Shown: positions 35,289 to 45,039, counted from the first letter of the stretch. The stretch is 57,512 nt of DNA from Pseudoselenomonas ruminantium (GCA_015058575.1 SVBZ01000039.1:1-57512), one strand, 5' to 3'. The notes: generated by a model from the letters alone, not told the origin. A program made the numbers and translations.

Positions 35289-36401
35289 TTACTCAAATAC
35301 CGCTGCAATCATCGTCTGATTGAAATGCTGCTCATAGATCTGCTCGCCATAGCCGCCCCAGCCGATATAATCGCCCAGCACAGTACCCATGCTGCGGAAG
35401 AATTCATCGGCATAGCCTTCGCTCTCGAAGAGCAGCGTACGCGCCAGGCAGTTGACCATAATGGATAACGACGGCTGTGGTACTTCACGCTGGATCTTCT
35501 GCATGGTCTCCCGATTGACCTGCCGATAGTCGTCAGGCTGGAGCATGACGATCTGATCGTTCTCGTAGATGCGCGCATGATATTTCATCGTCCGGCGGTC
35601 CGTGTCCATATCATCGTTGGCGATGATATACATGTCCTTGCCGATGATGCGCCCCACCGGATTGCTGTCGAGAAAGCTGCGGTCCATCTGCGAAGCCGAC
35701 AGGCCGTGCATCTTAGCCTCCATCTCCGAGGCCGGGCAGCCATCGTAGGCCATGACCTTGCGGCTGAACGCGTCGACAGCCGTGGCCGTAAGCGGCTCGC
35801 AAATCGGCTTGTAGATATTTTCGCGATAGAGATGGATACTGCCGCCAAGATTGCGGAGCAGCACGAAAACGCTGGCCTTGTCATAGACCTTGCCATTCAG
35901 CGATACCAGCGTCTTTTCGGCCAGCCCCCGGTCGCCGGCGGTGCCGCCAAAGACCGGAATGTTTTCTTTGCGCAACACCGAGTTAAGTACCGCCAGCACG
36001 GACTCCTCACACGAAATCAGGCCATTGGTAGCCGTCAGGCATATCGTATCATCGGCGCGATGCGTGCCGAGCCTTTTTACGGCCTCCTGCACGCGGCCCA
36101 CGTATTTGAGCGGGCAGCGGTCGGCCTCTTCGAGCACATTGCCCACGCATTCGATGCCGCTTGCAATCGCGAGGACTTCCAGCGTGTCATGGAAGATGCC
36201 TGCGTTGGAAAAGGCAGCAATCGAAGTCGTTCCCATGACGATGCTCTGCGGAAATCTTGCCTGCATTTTACGGGCAGTTTCCGTAAAAGCATCTACCGTC
36301 GTCGTAAACCAAACGAATTTTGCCTGCGTCATGCCCTGACACGCCCGCTCGATGGCATCATCCACCGGCACGGCCTGACTGCGTCCAATCTTATACTCCA
36401 T
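35289..36401 (-). CDS. FIST-domain sensory protein
   Basis: A 370-residue protein matching the FIST_N and FIST_C architecture. The N-terminal half has the [16 protein letters not shown] segment and VFGGTAGD. The C-terminal half has [10 protein letters not shown] and ends with [21 protein letters not shown] domains sense small ligands, possibly amino acids, and are often linked to chemotaxis or GGDEF outputs. It is 10 nt upstream of a soluble transducer gene. AAGGAG lies about 9 nt before the ATG. A possible flagellar-type promoter (TTAAAGAT, 10 bp, GGACATAA) lies about 40-70 bp upstream, with low certainty. Confidence 0.82.
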   Translation of the reverse strand: MEYKIGRSQAVPVDDAIERACQGMTQAKFVWFTTTVDAFTETARKMQARFPQSIVMGTTSIAAFSNAGIFHDTLEVLAIASGIECVGNVLEEADRCPLKYVGRVQEAVKRLGTHRADDTICLTATNGLISCEESVLAVLNSVLRKENIPVFGGTAGDRGLAEKTLVSLNGKVYDKASVFVLLRNLGGSIHLYRENIYKPICEPLTATAVDAFSRKVMAYDGCPASEMEAKMHGLSASQMDRSFLDSNPVGRIIGKDMYIIANDDMDTDRRTMKYHARIYENDQIVMLQPDDYRQVNRETMQKIQREVPQPSLSIMVNCLARTLLFESEGYADEFFRSMGTVLGDYIGWGGYGEQIYEQHFNQTMIAAVFE

Positions 36402-36581
36402 ATTGTTCTTCTCCTTGTCGATTCCCGACTCCTATAAGGACTTATGTCCGTTTTAATCCATCTTTAATTTGTGTATACTATGCGACGTTTTCCGCTGTCA
36501 ATTGTACAATGCCTCCGAAAGGAAAAAATCTTCTGTCTTTTATCTTGCCACGAAAGCCAGCCGCCGCTATGCCCTCGACAT

Positions 36582-36625
36582 AAAAAAATACCCGCTGCAG
36601 CTATACTGCCTGCAACGGGTATTTT
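36582..36625 (-). terminator. Terminator of pcrA
   Basis: On the minus strand AATACCCGTTGCAG and CTGCAGCGGGTATT arms with one mismatch, followed by a T-rich tract, 20 bp beyond the pcrA stop. Confidence 0.9.
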
Positions 36626-36645
36626 GGTGAAATCCTGTAAGATTT

Positions 36646-38952
36646 TTATGCCTTGGTGATCGGCGCGTATTTTTGCATAAGACCTTTGACCCCCTGGCCA
36701 GGGAAAGCGATCTTGAGCTCGACTTCTTCGCCGCTGCCCTTGACCGATACGACAGTGCCGACGCCCCATTTGCCATGGCGCGCCTTGTCGCCGACCTTCC
36801 ACTGGATGCTGGTATCGGGGCGGATGACGCCGCCACTTGGCTGCACGTTGGTATTTTTCTTTTGCAACGCCGCCATAGCCTCCAGAGCCGACTGCGGCTT
36901 GCCACTGAAATGAACGCCATTTCCCATCTGTTTAGCGCTGGGCTTGAAGCTCATAAAGCCGCTCTGCTGCTGGGCACCGTAATGATTTGCATTGGCAAAG
37001 CCATAAGCATTGGCGCGCGGCACGAGACGCTCGACATAATCGTCAGGAATCTCCTGCAGGAAGCGCGACGGCGGGAACGCATTCGTCTTGCCGTAAATCG
37101 TACGCTGGCGTGCGTTCGTCAGATAGAGCTTGCGCTGGGCACGCGTGATGCCCACATAGCAAGTGCGGCGTTCCTCTTCGATTTCATTGTCATCCATGAG
37201 CGTCCGGGAATGCGGAAAGAGCCCCTCCTCCATGCCAATCATGAAGACCACCGGGAACTCGAGACCTTTTGCCGAATGGAGCGTCATCAGCGTCACGCGG
37301 TCATCCTCGATATCGGCATTGTCGATATCGGAAACCAGCGAAAGCTGCGACAGGAACGTTTCCAAGTTAGCCACAGGCTCTGTCTTTTCAAAATCCCTGG
37401 CCACACCGACGAATTCCTTGAGGTTTTCGATGCGCGACTCGCTCTCGGGCTTGTTCTCTGCCTTGAGCTCTGCCAGATAGCCGGACTCATCGAGGACTTT
37501 TTCGATGAGGTCATCAAGATGCATGTTGGCCTGATAGCCCATGAACTGGAAGATGAACGTGGCGAAAAGCTCCAGCGGCTTCTTGACGCGGGCCGTGATG
37601 CCTGGGATCGTATCGAGAAGCTCAGCATTCGAGATGACATCAAACAGCGACAGCCCATTCTCATCGGCATAGTCCGTGAGCTTGGAAATCGTCGTGGCAC
37701 CGAGCCCGCGCTTCGGCACATTGATGATGCGCAAAAGGCTTACGGTATCGAGCGGATTGTAAATCACGCGCAGATAGGCAAGGATGTCCTTGATTTCCTT
37801 GCGGTCGTAGAATTTGAGGCCGCCGACCATCGTATACGGGATGCCCGCGCGCATGAACGTTTCCTCGATGACACGCGACTGCGCATTCGTGCGGTAAAGG
37901 ATGGCCATATCGCCATAGGCTGCATTGAATATCGTCTTCTGCTTGGAAATCGTCGTGGCGATAAACTGCGCCTCATCGCGCTCGTCACGGGCTTCGTAGC
38001 TCGTGAGTTTCTCGCCCGTCGCATTTTCCGTCCAAAGGTCTTTCTTCTTGCGGTTGACGTTATGCTCGATGACTGCATTGGCTGCCGCGAGGATGTTCTT
38101 GGTCGAGCGGTAATTCTGCTCCAATTTAATGGTCTGTGCCTCCGGATAATCCTGCTCGAAATCCATAATGTTGCGGATATCGGCACCGCGCCAGCCGTAG
38201 ATGGACTGGTCGGCATCACCGACGACACAGAGATTATGATGCTGCGCCGCCAGGATTTTCGTCAGCTGGTACTGCGCGCCATTGGTATCCTGATACTCAT
38301 CGACGAGGATGTATTTAAAACGGCGCTGATACTTCGTGCGGATTTCCTCGTTCTCTTCGAGCAGGATGACCGAAACCATCAGCAAATCATCAAAGTCCAG
38401 CGCATTGTTCGTGCGCAGCTTCTGCGCATAGAGTTTATAGACTTCGGCGACTTTCTTCTGGAAGAAGTTGTCGGCATCGCGCTCCATGGCTTTTGGCCCC
38501 ATGAGCTGGTTCTTGGCATTTGAAATCGCATTCTGGATCGAATTGGGCGCATACTGCTTCGGATCGAGATTTAGCTCTTTTAAGCAGTCCTTGATGACTA
38601 CCTGGCTGTCGCTTGAATCATAGATGACAAAGTTTTTCTTATAAAGGTCTGTCGCCTCGATCTCGCGGCGCAGGAACCGCGCGCAAAACGAATGGAACGT
38701 GCTGAGCCAGACATCCTTTGCCCCCTCGCCAATCATGCGGTCAACGCGCTCGCGCATCTCCGTGGCCGCCTTGTTCGTAAACGTGATGGCAAGGATATTC
38801 CACGGTGCCACCCCCTGCGCCAAAAGATTGGCGATCTTGCAGGTCAGCACCTTCGTCTTGCCCGAGCCGGCACCTGCCATTATGAGCAGCGGGCCGTCCG
38901 TATGCTCCACGGCTTTCTTCTGGGCGGGATTCAAACCTTCAAAAATATCCAA
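36646..38952 (-). CDS. pcrA: ATP-dependent DNA helicase PcrA/UvrD
   Basis: A 768-residue superfamily 1A helicase for repair and replication. Motif I GAGSGKTKVL, motif II VDEYQDTN, motif III GDADQSIYGWRGAD, motif IV LEQNYRST, and motifs V-VI (LMTLHSAKGLEF, YVGITRAQRKLYL) are all in order. A C-terminal beta domain follows. The start is TTG at 38952, giving MDIFEGLNPAQ; AGGAGG lies 5 nt upstream. A longer ATG reading from 39000 contains that ribosome site and lacks its own. Confidence 0.97.
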   Translation of the reverse strand: MDIFEGLNPAQKKAVEHTDGPLLIMAGAGSGKTKVLTCKIANLLAQGVAPWNILAITFTNKAATEMRERVDRMIGEGAKDVWLSTFHSFCARFLRREIEATDLYKKNFVIYDSSDSQVVIKDCLKELNLDPKQYAPNSIQNAISNAKNQLMGPKAMERDADNFFQKKVAEVYKLYAQKLRTNNALDFDDLLMVSVILLEENEEIRTKYQRRFKYILVDEYQDTNGAQYQLTKILAAQHHNLCVVGDADQSIYGWRGADIRNIMDFEQDYPEAQTIKLEQNYRSTKNILAAANAVIEHNVNRKKKDLWTENATGEKLTSYEARDERDEAQFIATTISKQKTIFNAAYGDMAILYRTNAQSRVIEETFMRAGIPYTMVGGLKFYDRKEIKDILAYLRVIYNPLDTVSLLRIINVPKRGLGATTISKLTDYADENGLSLFDVISNAELLDTIPGITARVKKPLELFATFIFQFMGYQANMHLDDLIEKVLDESGYLAELKAENKPESESRIENLKEFVGVARDFEKTEPVANLETFLSQLSLVSDIDNADIEDDRVTLMTLHSAKGLEFPVVFMIGMEEGLFPHSRTLMDDNEIEEERRTCYVGITRAQRKLYLTNARQRTIYGKTNAFPPSRFLQEIPDDYVERLVPRANAYGFANANHYGAQQQSGFMSFKPSAKQMGNGVHFSGKPQSALEAMAALQKKNTNVQPSGGVIRPDTSIQWKVGDKARHGKWGVGTVVSVKGSGEEVELKIAFPGQGVKGLMQKYAPITKA

Positions 38953-39040
38953 TGTGTCCTCCTGTATCTCTCTAATCTGGGAATAACGAGGCTGCCGCAT
39001 AAATGCGACAGCCTCTGCGTTCTATTCGATTCTTTACCGC

Positions 39041-40687
39041 TTATTTGGTGATGCGTTTTACCGCCTCGGAAAGTGGCGGGATAATCTGCTTCTTGCGGCT
39101 CATGACACCCGGCAGGTAGACATGCGTACCGCTGGCATCCTTCTTGAATGCCTCGCCGATCAGCGTCTTCGGCGAACCAGCATAGAGGAGATACGTTGCC
39201 TCCTCGAGGATATCCGTGACCATGACCAGGCTCATATCAAAGCCCTCTTTCTCGCAGATGCCCGACATGGCCTCGATAAGCTGCGGCTCAAGGTCCATGA
39301 CCTCTTTCGTATCCATGACGGAAATCTGGCTGACGATGATGCGGTAGTCGCCAATCTGGAACTCCTTGAGGTCGTTCTTGGCAATCTCTGCCGGCGTCAT
39401 ATCGCCGATGCCCGAACCAGCCTTGAGCATGGCCATGCCGTACTCGTTGATGTCGACACCAGCAATCTCCGCCAGGCGCTCAGCCGTCTTTTTGTCGTAC
39501 TCCGTGCAGGTCGGGGACTTAAAGAGGACCGTATCGGAAAGGATAGCCGAGAGCAGCAGGCCGGCAATCGAAGCCGGAATCTCGACATCATTCTGCCAAT
39601 GCATGTTGGCAACGATCGTTGCCGTGCAGCCAACCGGCTCAGCATGCGTGTAAATCGGCTCGCTGGTCTGGATGCCGCCCAGGCGATGGTGGTCGATGAT
39701 TTCGACAACCTTGGCCTCCTCAATGCCCTCAACGGCCTGGCCACGCTCGTTGTGGTCAACGAGGATGACCTGCTCACGCTCCGGCATGACCATATTGTCG
39801 CGGGAAATGATGCCCACGAGACGGCCATTTTCGATGACCGGATAGTTGCGGTAGTTCGTCTCCTCCATCGTGCCCTTGATATCCGAGAGCATATCCAGCG
39901 GCTTGAAGCAGACCGGATTCTCGTGCATGATGCGGCGGATAGGCACGCACTGATTGATCAGGCGGGCTACCGTATAGGTGTCATACGGCGTCGACAGGAC
40001 AAAGATGCCCTTGGCCTCAGCGGCCTCGATGACCTCACCGGACAGGCGGCCGCCCCCCGTAACGATCATGCAGGAAACGCCCTGTGCGATGATATCGAGC
40101 ATCGTCTCGTCATGGCGGTCGCCAACGAGTACGATATCCTTCTTATCGATGACCTTCTTGATGGTCTCGATGCTGCCAGCGGCAATGCGGACGCAGCCCT
40201 GGATGAACTCGCCCTCGTCGCCCGCTACGAGCACCTCGCTGTCCGTAGCCGCGATGAGATCACGATAGCGCACGCGCATCTCCGAGAGGTTCTGCATCGA
40301 AAGCTCCTGGAAATAACGCTTGGCAAGATCCGAAACCGTAACGATGCCGACAAGCAGGCCCTTGCTGTCCGTAACGGGAACGGACTTGAGCTCATGCTCA
40401 CGCATGACCTCGCCGAGATGGCGCAGCGTATCATGCTGCTTGACGACGATCTGGCAATCCATCGTGATATCCTTGACGCGCGGATAGAGATCCGTCAAGA
40501 GCAGCGGCTGCTCGACCTTGAAATGCTCAAGGGCATACTTCGTCTCTGCATTGACCTTGCCAGCGCGGGCCGGAACAACGTTCTGCCCAAGAGCCTGTTT
40601 CAGATGCGCATAACCGATAGCCGAGCAGATGGAGTCCGTATCCGGATTGCGATGGCCAATCGTATAAATAGGTTTCGTATTCTTCAT
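39041..40687 (-). CDS. ppaC: Manganese-dependent inorganic pyrophosphatase with CBS and DRTGG domains
   Basis: A 548-residue family II pyrophosphatase (DHH/DHHA2). The N-terminal GHRNPDTDSI and the later DHHRLGG form the metal centre. Between them are two CBS domains (KSVPVTDSKGLLVGIVTVSD and NYPVIENGRLVGIISRDN) around a DRTGG-like segment. The DHHA2 domain ends the protein. CBS-containing forms are regulated by adenine nucleotides. It hydrolyses pyrophosphate in the cytosol. GGAGG is about 12 nt from the ATG at 40687, longer than usual; a TTG at 40708 overlaps that site. Confidence 0.94.
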   Translation of the reverse strand: MKNTKPIYTIGHRNPDTDSICSAIGYAHLKQALGQNVVPARAGKVNAETKYALEHFKVEQPLLLTDLYPRVKDITMDCQIVVKQHDTLRHLGEVMREHELKSVPVTDSKGLLVGIVTVSDLAKRYFQELSMQNLSEMRVRYRDLIAATDSEVLVAGDEGEFIQGCVRIAAGSIETIKKVIDKKDIVLVGDRHDETMLDIIAQGVSCMIVTGGGRLSGEVIEAAEAKGIFVLSTPYDTYTVARLINQCVPIRRIMHENPVCFKPLDMLSDIKGTMEETNYRNYPVIENGRLVGIISRDNMVMPEREQVILVDHNERGQAVEGIEEAKVVEIIDHHRLGGIQTSEPIYTHAEPVGCTATIVANMHWQNDVEIPASIAGLLLSAILSDTVLFKSPTCTEYDKKTAERLAEIAGVDINEYGMAMLKAGSGIGDMTPAEIAKNDLKEFQIGDYRIIVSQISVMDTKEVMDLEPQLIEAMSGICEKEGFDMSLVMVTDILEEATYLLYAGSPKTLIGEAFKKDASGTHVYLPGVMSRKKQIIPPLSEAVKRITK

Positions 40688-40756
40688 GGTTTGGAAAAAC
40701 CTCCTCAAAATATCTAAGCGTGACCTGCGCCACGATTTTTACGTAGTCCGTTTTTT

Positions 40757-40787
40757 ATTATACCGCTAGACCCCTTAGCTCGTCTAG
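40757..40787 (-). promoter_or_regulatory. ppaC promoter region with dyad
   Basis: On the minus strand a perfect TATAAT (40757-40762), about 70 bp before ppaC. The inverted repeat CTAGAC (40766-40771) / GTCTAG (40782-40787) overlaps the spacer and the -35 position, where no good hexamer is seen. Confidence 0.45.
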
Positions 40788-40842
40788 TTCTTTCTTTAGA
40801 AAATGGCTAATTACCGTTTTCATATTCGAGCATAGCCGCGCC

Positions 40843-40876
40843 GCCGGACAGGGGCGTACCAACGCTCCTGTCCGGC
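40843..40876. other. 14-bp hairpin in the ppaC-treA gap
   Basis: GCCGGACAGG (40843-40852) pairs with CCTGTCCGGC (40867-40876) and continues for four more pairs including one G·U, with loop TACCAA. No T tract follows on either strand, so it is not a standard terminator. The 40877-41102 stretch beyond it shows no gene I can support. Confidence 0.7.
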
Positions 40877-41102
40877 AGCTTTACGTTTAGCAATAGCTCC
40901 AAACTTCTTCTACCTGCTGATGCGCTCCTACTTGTCATTCTGTGCAAGGATAGTCTCGCCAAGCGGAAAACAGCACTCTCCGTTCGCCCCTTTTTGTAAC
41001 GGCAGTATGAATTAGTACGAACCGTTACTTCCGTAACAATCACATCGATGTAATTCGTAGCTTTTGGCCGAAAACAGAGCAAAGTTATCCAAACGTTGCA
41101 GA

Positions 41103-41302
41103 GGGCGGGGGCAGGTACACTTTCTTCGCCGCGGGAGCGATTGCCCGAACGCAGTGAGGGATGGCCCGCGGCAGGCAACAGCTAGAACGTCAATATGTAT
41201 TGGCGTGCCGCCGGCCTGCCCGGCACATGTATCTAGATACGTACAAACTATCAGCGCGGGTCATTTAGCGGGAGCGGAGAAAAAGTGCACCTGCCCCCAC
41301 CC
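41103..41302 (-). other. Candidate structured RNA or miniature inverted-repeat element
   Basis: A 21-nt arm at 41103-41123 pairs with 41282-41302. If transcribed from the minus strand, all 21 pairs form, two of them G·U; on the plus strand the same positions are A/C mismatches. Inside are four more dyads: GCCGCGGG/CCCGCGGC (41128-41135, 41165-41172), CAATATGTATTG (41191-41202), GTGCCG/CGGCAC (41205-41210, 41221-41226) and GTATCTAGATAC (41229-41240). No convincing gene is present. I do not recognise a known RNA family. A MITE with 21-bp terminal repeats is the alternative. Confidence 0.5.
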
Positions 41303-41356
41303 AAGCTAAGCTGTAACAAATTTATTTCAAGCTCGCACTAGCAGCCAAACGGCAAA

Positions 41357-41396
41357 TAAAAATCCGCTGACTCATTTACGAATCAGCGGATTTTTG
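41357..41396. terminator. Terminator of the trehalose operon
   Basis: AAAAATCCGCTGA and TCAGCGGATTTTT arms, 14 bp beyond the treA stop. Confidence 0.93.
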
Positions 41397-41409
41397 TGCA
41401 ATTCTGACT

Positions 41410-43050
41410 TCAGTCTTTTAACCAAACCATCAATTCATACGGCCGCAGCTCCGCAAGGCTATTTTCCTCTGCATAGTTGCTAAGCAGCAGCCGCCATCCT
41501 GTTGCCGGATACTGCCGCAAATCCTTGGCAGTATGGACACTATGCGAACGGAAATTGCAGTAGACGACGAGTTCCTGCTGTCCAAGCTTGCGGCGATAAG
41601 CGATGATATCGGGGTTCTCAGTCTCGATAAAGGCGATGCTACCCTCGGCGATAAGCTTTTGTTCCTTGCGCAGGCGGATAAGCTTGCGGTAGAACTGCAG
41701 GATGGAATCGCTGTCATTCTGCTCTGCCTCGACGTGAATGGACGCTGCCGCCTCGGGCAGGCCAATCCAAGGCGTGCCGGCCGTAAAGCCAGCATTCCTG
41801 CCCGCCTGCCACTGCATCGGCGTGCGGCTGTTATCACGGGAGCGCGCCTGTATGACCTTCATGGCCTCTTCCTCCGACAGGCCGCGTTCCCGCAGGATCT
41901 TATGATAGTTCAGCGTCTCCACATCACGGTACTGGCCGATATCACGGAACCCGGCATTGGGCATTCCCAGCTCCTCGCCCTGATAGATATAGGGCGTGCC
42001 GCGCAGCAGATGGATGCAACCGGCGAGCATCTTGGCCGATTCCTTCCAATAACGGCCCGTATCCCCGAAGCGGGACACGACGCGCGGCTGGTCGTGGTTG
42101 CACCAGAACACGGCATTCCAGCTGTCGGATGCCTGCATCCCCTCCTGCCATTCCTGCAGCAGCTCACGCAGATTGCCAATATCTGGTACCATCAGCTGCC
42201 ACTTGTCGCCATCTTTATAGTCGACCTTCAAGTGATGGAAGCTGAAGCACATCGACAGCTCCCCCGTGCCTGCCCCCGCATAGCGCTGCCCATTGGCCAG
42301 CGTCGTCGAGGAAAGCTCACCCACCGTCACCATATTGCCGATGCCCGTATCGCGGACCAGTTCCTGCAGGAATTCATGCACATGGGGGCCATCCGTGTAG
42401 AACCTGCGGCCATCGCCCTGCCCATCATCCTCGAATTTTTTAGGCTTTGAAATGAGGTTCACGACATCAAAGCGGAACCCGGCTACGCCCTTGGCCTTCC
42501 AAAAGCGGATGACTTGCTTGAGCTCTTCGCGCACGGCTGGATTCTCCCAATTGAGGTCAGCTTGCCCCTCATCAAAGAGATGCAGATACCACTTGCCAAG
42601 CGCAGGCACATATTTCCATGCCGGGCCGCCAAATTTCGACTCCCAATTGCAGGGAATCTTATCTGCCGTTCCCGACTGGAAAAAGTAATACGACTGATAC
42701 TGTTCATCACCGTTTAGTGCCCGCTTGAACCAGATGTGCTCAGTCGAGGTATGATTAAACACCATGTCGAGCATTAAGCCGATGCCGCGCTTGCGCGCCT
42801 CAGCCACCAAGGTCTCAAAGTCTGCCATCGTGCCATACCGCGGGTCGATGGCGCAGTAGTTGGCTACATCATAGCCATTATCGCGTTGCGGCGATGGGAA
42901 GAATGGCGTAAGCCAGAGATAATCTACGCCCAGCCATGATAGATAATCGAGCCGCGAAATGATGCCCTGCAGGTCACCGCGCCCATCGCCATCCGAATCC
43001 TGAAACGATTTTGGATAGATTTGATATACAACTTTATCTTTGAAGTCCAC
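41410..43050 (-). CDS. treA: Alpha,alpha-phosphotrehalase (GH13)
   Basis: A 546-residue glycoside hydrolase family 13 enzyme that splits trehalose 6-phosphate into glucose and glucose 6-phosphate. GH13 regions are clear: DMVFNHTS, GFRFDVVNLI (nucleophile Asp), TVGELSS (acid Glu) and WCNHDQPR (transition-state Asp). The start is GTG at 43050, which gives MDFKDKVVYQIYPKSF as in known TreA/TreC, with GGAGAGGAG 9 nt upstream. The ATG at 43071 is possible but poorly placed. It follows treP directly, so both are regulated by TreR. Confidence 0.94.
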   Translation of the reverse strand: MDFKDKVVYQIYPKSFQDSDGDGRGDLQGIISRLDYLSWLGVDYLWLTPFFPSPQRDNGYDVANYCAIDPRYGTMADFETLVAEARKRGIGLMLDMVFNHTSTEHIWFKRALNGDEQYQSYYFFQSGTADKIPCNWESKFGGPAWKYVPALGKWYLHLFDEGQADLNWENPAVREELKQVIRFWKAKGVAGFRFDVVNLISKPKKFEDDGQGDGRRFYTDGPHVHEFLQELVRDTGIGNMVTVGELSSTTLANGQRYAGAGTGELSMCFSFHHLKVDYKDGDKWQLMVPDIGNLRELLQEWQEGMQASDSWNAVFWCNHDQPRVVSRFGDTGRYWKESAKMLAGCIHLLRGTPYIYQGEELGMPNAGFRDIGQYRDVETLNYHKILRERGLSEEEAMKVIQARSRDNSRTPMQWQAGRNAGFTAGTPWIGLPEAAASIHVEAEQNDSDSILQFYRKLIRLRKEQKLIAEGSIAFIETENPDIIAYRRKLGQQELVVYCNFRSHSVHTAKDLRQYPATGWRLLLSNYAEENSLAELRPYELMVWLKD

Positions 43051-43079
43051 GTCAAAAATCTCCTCTCCCATTCCCCAGC

Positions 43080-44972
43080 TCAGGCAAAATCAGCAATGAC
43101 AGCGCTGCCATGCTGGGCCTGCATGCCTGTATGCAGTTCCACCGAATGGGCCAAGCCCTTGTTGGTCACGATACCCAAGATTACATCATCATGACCGGCA
43201 GCATGAATCTTTTGGCGGTCAAACTGCAAGAGCGGCGTACCTGCCTCAACAAAATCGCCCTTCATGACCAGATACTTGAACCCATCGCCCTGCATGTCGA
43301 CTGTATCAAGGCCAACATGAAGTAACAGCTCCATGCCGTTAGCAAGCTTGAGCCCAACAGCATGACGGGATTCGTCCATGAGCATCGTGACTTCTGCCGC
43401 TGCTGGTGCATAAAGCACATCGCCCTGTGGACGGATGGCCAGGCCCTCGCCGACCATGCCTGTCGAGAATACGCCATCATTGACGGCCGACAAGGTGATG
43501 ACCTCACCATCGGCAAAAGCAGTCAAAACGCCACTGTCTTCTGCCGCGGCAGCGGCCTTGTCGATTTTCTTATGCTTGCCGACTGCAACCGTCAAGGCAA
43601 AGGGCACTGCAATGGCAATGAGCATGCTGAGGACAAAGGTCGGCATGAACTGCGGCTGTATCGATAGAATGCCCGGCACGCCACCGACACCAATGGCATT
43701 GGCCGTGGTCCCCGTCATGACACAAAGCACAGCTGCACAGGCCGAGCCTGTCATGCCGCAGATGAACGGGAACAGATACTTGAGGTTGACACCGAACATA
43801 GCCGGCTCCGTGACGCCGAGCCAGCAGGAGATGAAAGCCGGTACGTTGACTTCCTGGGCCTCCTGATTGCGGCGCTGCAGAAAAATCATACCAAGAACGG
43901 CTGCGCCCTGGGCGATATTCGAAAGAGCAATCATCGGCCAGAGCATCGTGCCATGATAGTCAGCAATAAGCTGCAGATCGATGGCATTGGTCATATGATG
44001 CAGGCCTGTGATGACCAGTGGCGCATAGATGAAACCGAATACCGCTGCAAAGATTGCCTGGAACGAACCCGTAATGCCCGAGAACACGACGCTAGATACC
44101 AGCGAGCCGAGCTTCCAGCCAATGGGGCCCAGCACAAAATGAGCCGCGATGACGGCCAGCGTCAGGCTGCAGAACGGCACGACAATCATCGAGATGACTG
44201 CAGGCGTGATGCGCTGGAAGAATTTCTCCAGATAGACGAGGGTAAAGGCTGCCAGGATGGCCGGAATCACCTGGGCCTGATAGCCGATCATATTGACCGT
44301 AAAGAAACCGAAATCCCAGAACGGCACCTTATCTGCCGGTGTACCAGCAACAGCATAGGCATTGAGCAGCTGTCCTGACACCAGCGTTAAGCCCAGCACG
44401 ATGCCGAGCATCTGAGTCGTGCCCATCTTCTTCGTGACCGACCAGCAGATACCCACAGGCAGCATATGGAAGACCGCCTCGCCGATGAGCCAGAGGAAAC
44501 TATCAATGCCCTTCCAGAACGTGCTGATATCGACGAGCGTCTTTGTTCCATCCTCAAACAAGTAGAGCGCATCGATACAATTGCGGAAACCGAGGATAAG
44601 ACCACCGACGATGATGGCCGGGATGATTGGCGCAAAGATTTCAGCAATGATAGCCACGGCGCGCTGCAAGACATTTTGATTCTGCTGAGCGGCACTCTTG
44701 ACGGCGTCCTTCGATACGCCGCTCACTCCCGATACCTCCGTGAAATCATTGTAGAACTCCGCCACCGTGTTGCCGATGATGACTTGGAACTGGCCCGCTT
44801 GCGTGAATGTCCCCTTCACGCATTTCATAGCCTCGATCTGCGCAAGATCCGCTTTTGACGGGTCAATCAGCACAAACCGCATCCGCGTCATGCAGTGCGC
44901 AACAGCTGAGATATTTTCCCTGCCGCCCACTAATGCCAGCAGTTGTCTGGCATCTTCCGTATACTTCCCCAT
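43080..44972 (-). CDS. treP: PTS trehalose transporter, EIIBCA
   Basis: A 630-residue permease that imports trehalose and phosphorylates it. The order is EIIB (about 1-80, phospho-Cys28 in AHCMTRMRF), EIIC membrane domain (about 105-460), and EIIA glucose-type domain (HVGLDTVDMQGDG with His552). Many trehalose permeases lack the fused EIIA; here it is present, so no separate EIIA is needed. It is transcribed divergently from treR across the operators at 45014-45065. An exact TTGACNNGTCAA at 44855-44866 falls in the DPSK codons and is probably chance. Confidence 0.93.
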   Translation of the reverse strand: MGKYTEDARQLLALVGGRENISAVAHCMTRMRFVLIDPSKADLAQIEAMKCVKGTFTQAGQFQVIIGNTVAEFYNDFTEVSGVSGVSKDAVKSAAQQNQNVLQRAVAIIAEIFAPIIPAIIVGGLILGFRNCIDALYLFEDGTKTLVDISTFWKGIDSFLWLIGEAVFHMLPVGICWSVTKKMGTTQMLGIVLGLTLVSGQLLNAYAVAGTPADKVPFWDFGFFTVNMIGYQAQVIPAILAAFTLVYLEKFFQRITPAVISMIVVPFCSLTLAVIAAHFVLGPIGWKLGSLVSSVVFSGITGSFQAIFAAVFGFIYAPLVITGLHHMTNAIDLQLIADYHGTMLWPMIALSNIAQGAAVLGMIFLQRRNQEAQEVNVPAFISCWLGVTEPAMFGVNLKYLFPFICGMTGSACAAVLCVMTGTTANAIGVGGVPGILSIQPQFMPTFVLSMLIAIAVPFALTVAVGKHKKIDKAAAAAEDSGVLTAFADGEVITLSAVNDGVFSTGMVGEGLAIRPQGDVLYAPAAAEVTMLMDESRHAVGLKLANGMELLLHVGLDTVDMQGDGFKYLVMKGDFVEAGTPLLQFDRQKIHAAGHDDVILGIVTNKGLAHSVELHTGMQAQHGSAVIADFA

Positions 44973-45013
44973 GATACAACCCCCTTGTTAATCCAGATCA
45001 ATAATTCTTTTTC

Positions 45014-45029
45014 ACTTGTTTATACAAGT
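45014..45029. promoter_or_regulatory. TreR operator 1
   Basis: ACTTGTTTATACAAGT, a 16-bp palindrome with 6-bp perfect arms, just downstream of the treP -10 box. It is almost identical to operator 2, 36 bp away. Confidence 0.85.
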
Positions 45030-45039
45030 TTCTATCTAC

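Noticed and set aside
40807..41178. A 123-codon open frame on the minus strand between ppaC and treA
   Set aside because: It has no ribosome site, a composition unlike a protein, and it covers the hairpins and half of the folded element.
41064..41309. An 81-codon plus-strand frame over the folded element
   Set aside because: It coincides with the inverted repeat element and has no start signal or protein-like pattern.
26087..44866. Exact TTGACNNGTCAA inside truB (26087) and treP (44855) as functional sites
   Set aside because: Both fall in codons for conserved-looking residues (FDRSK, DPSK), so coding constraint explains them; I left them out of the intergenic count.
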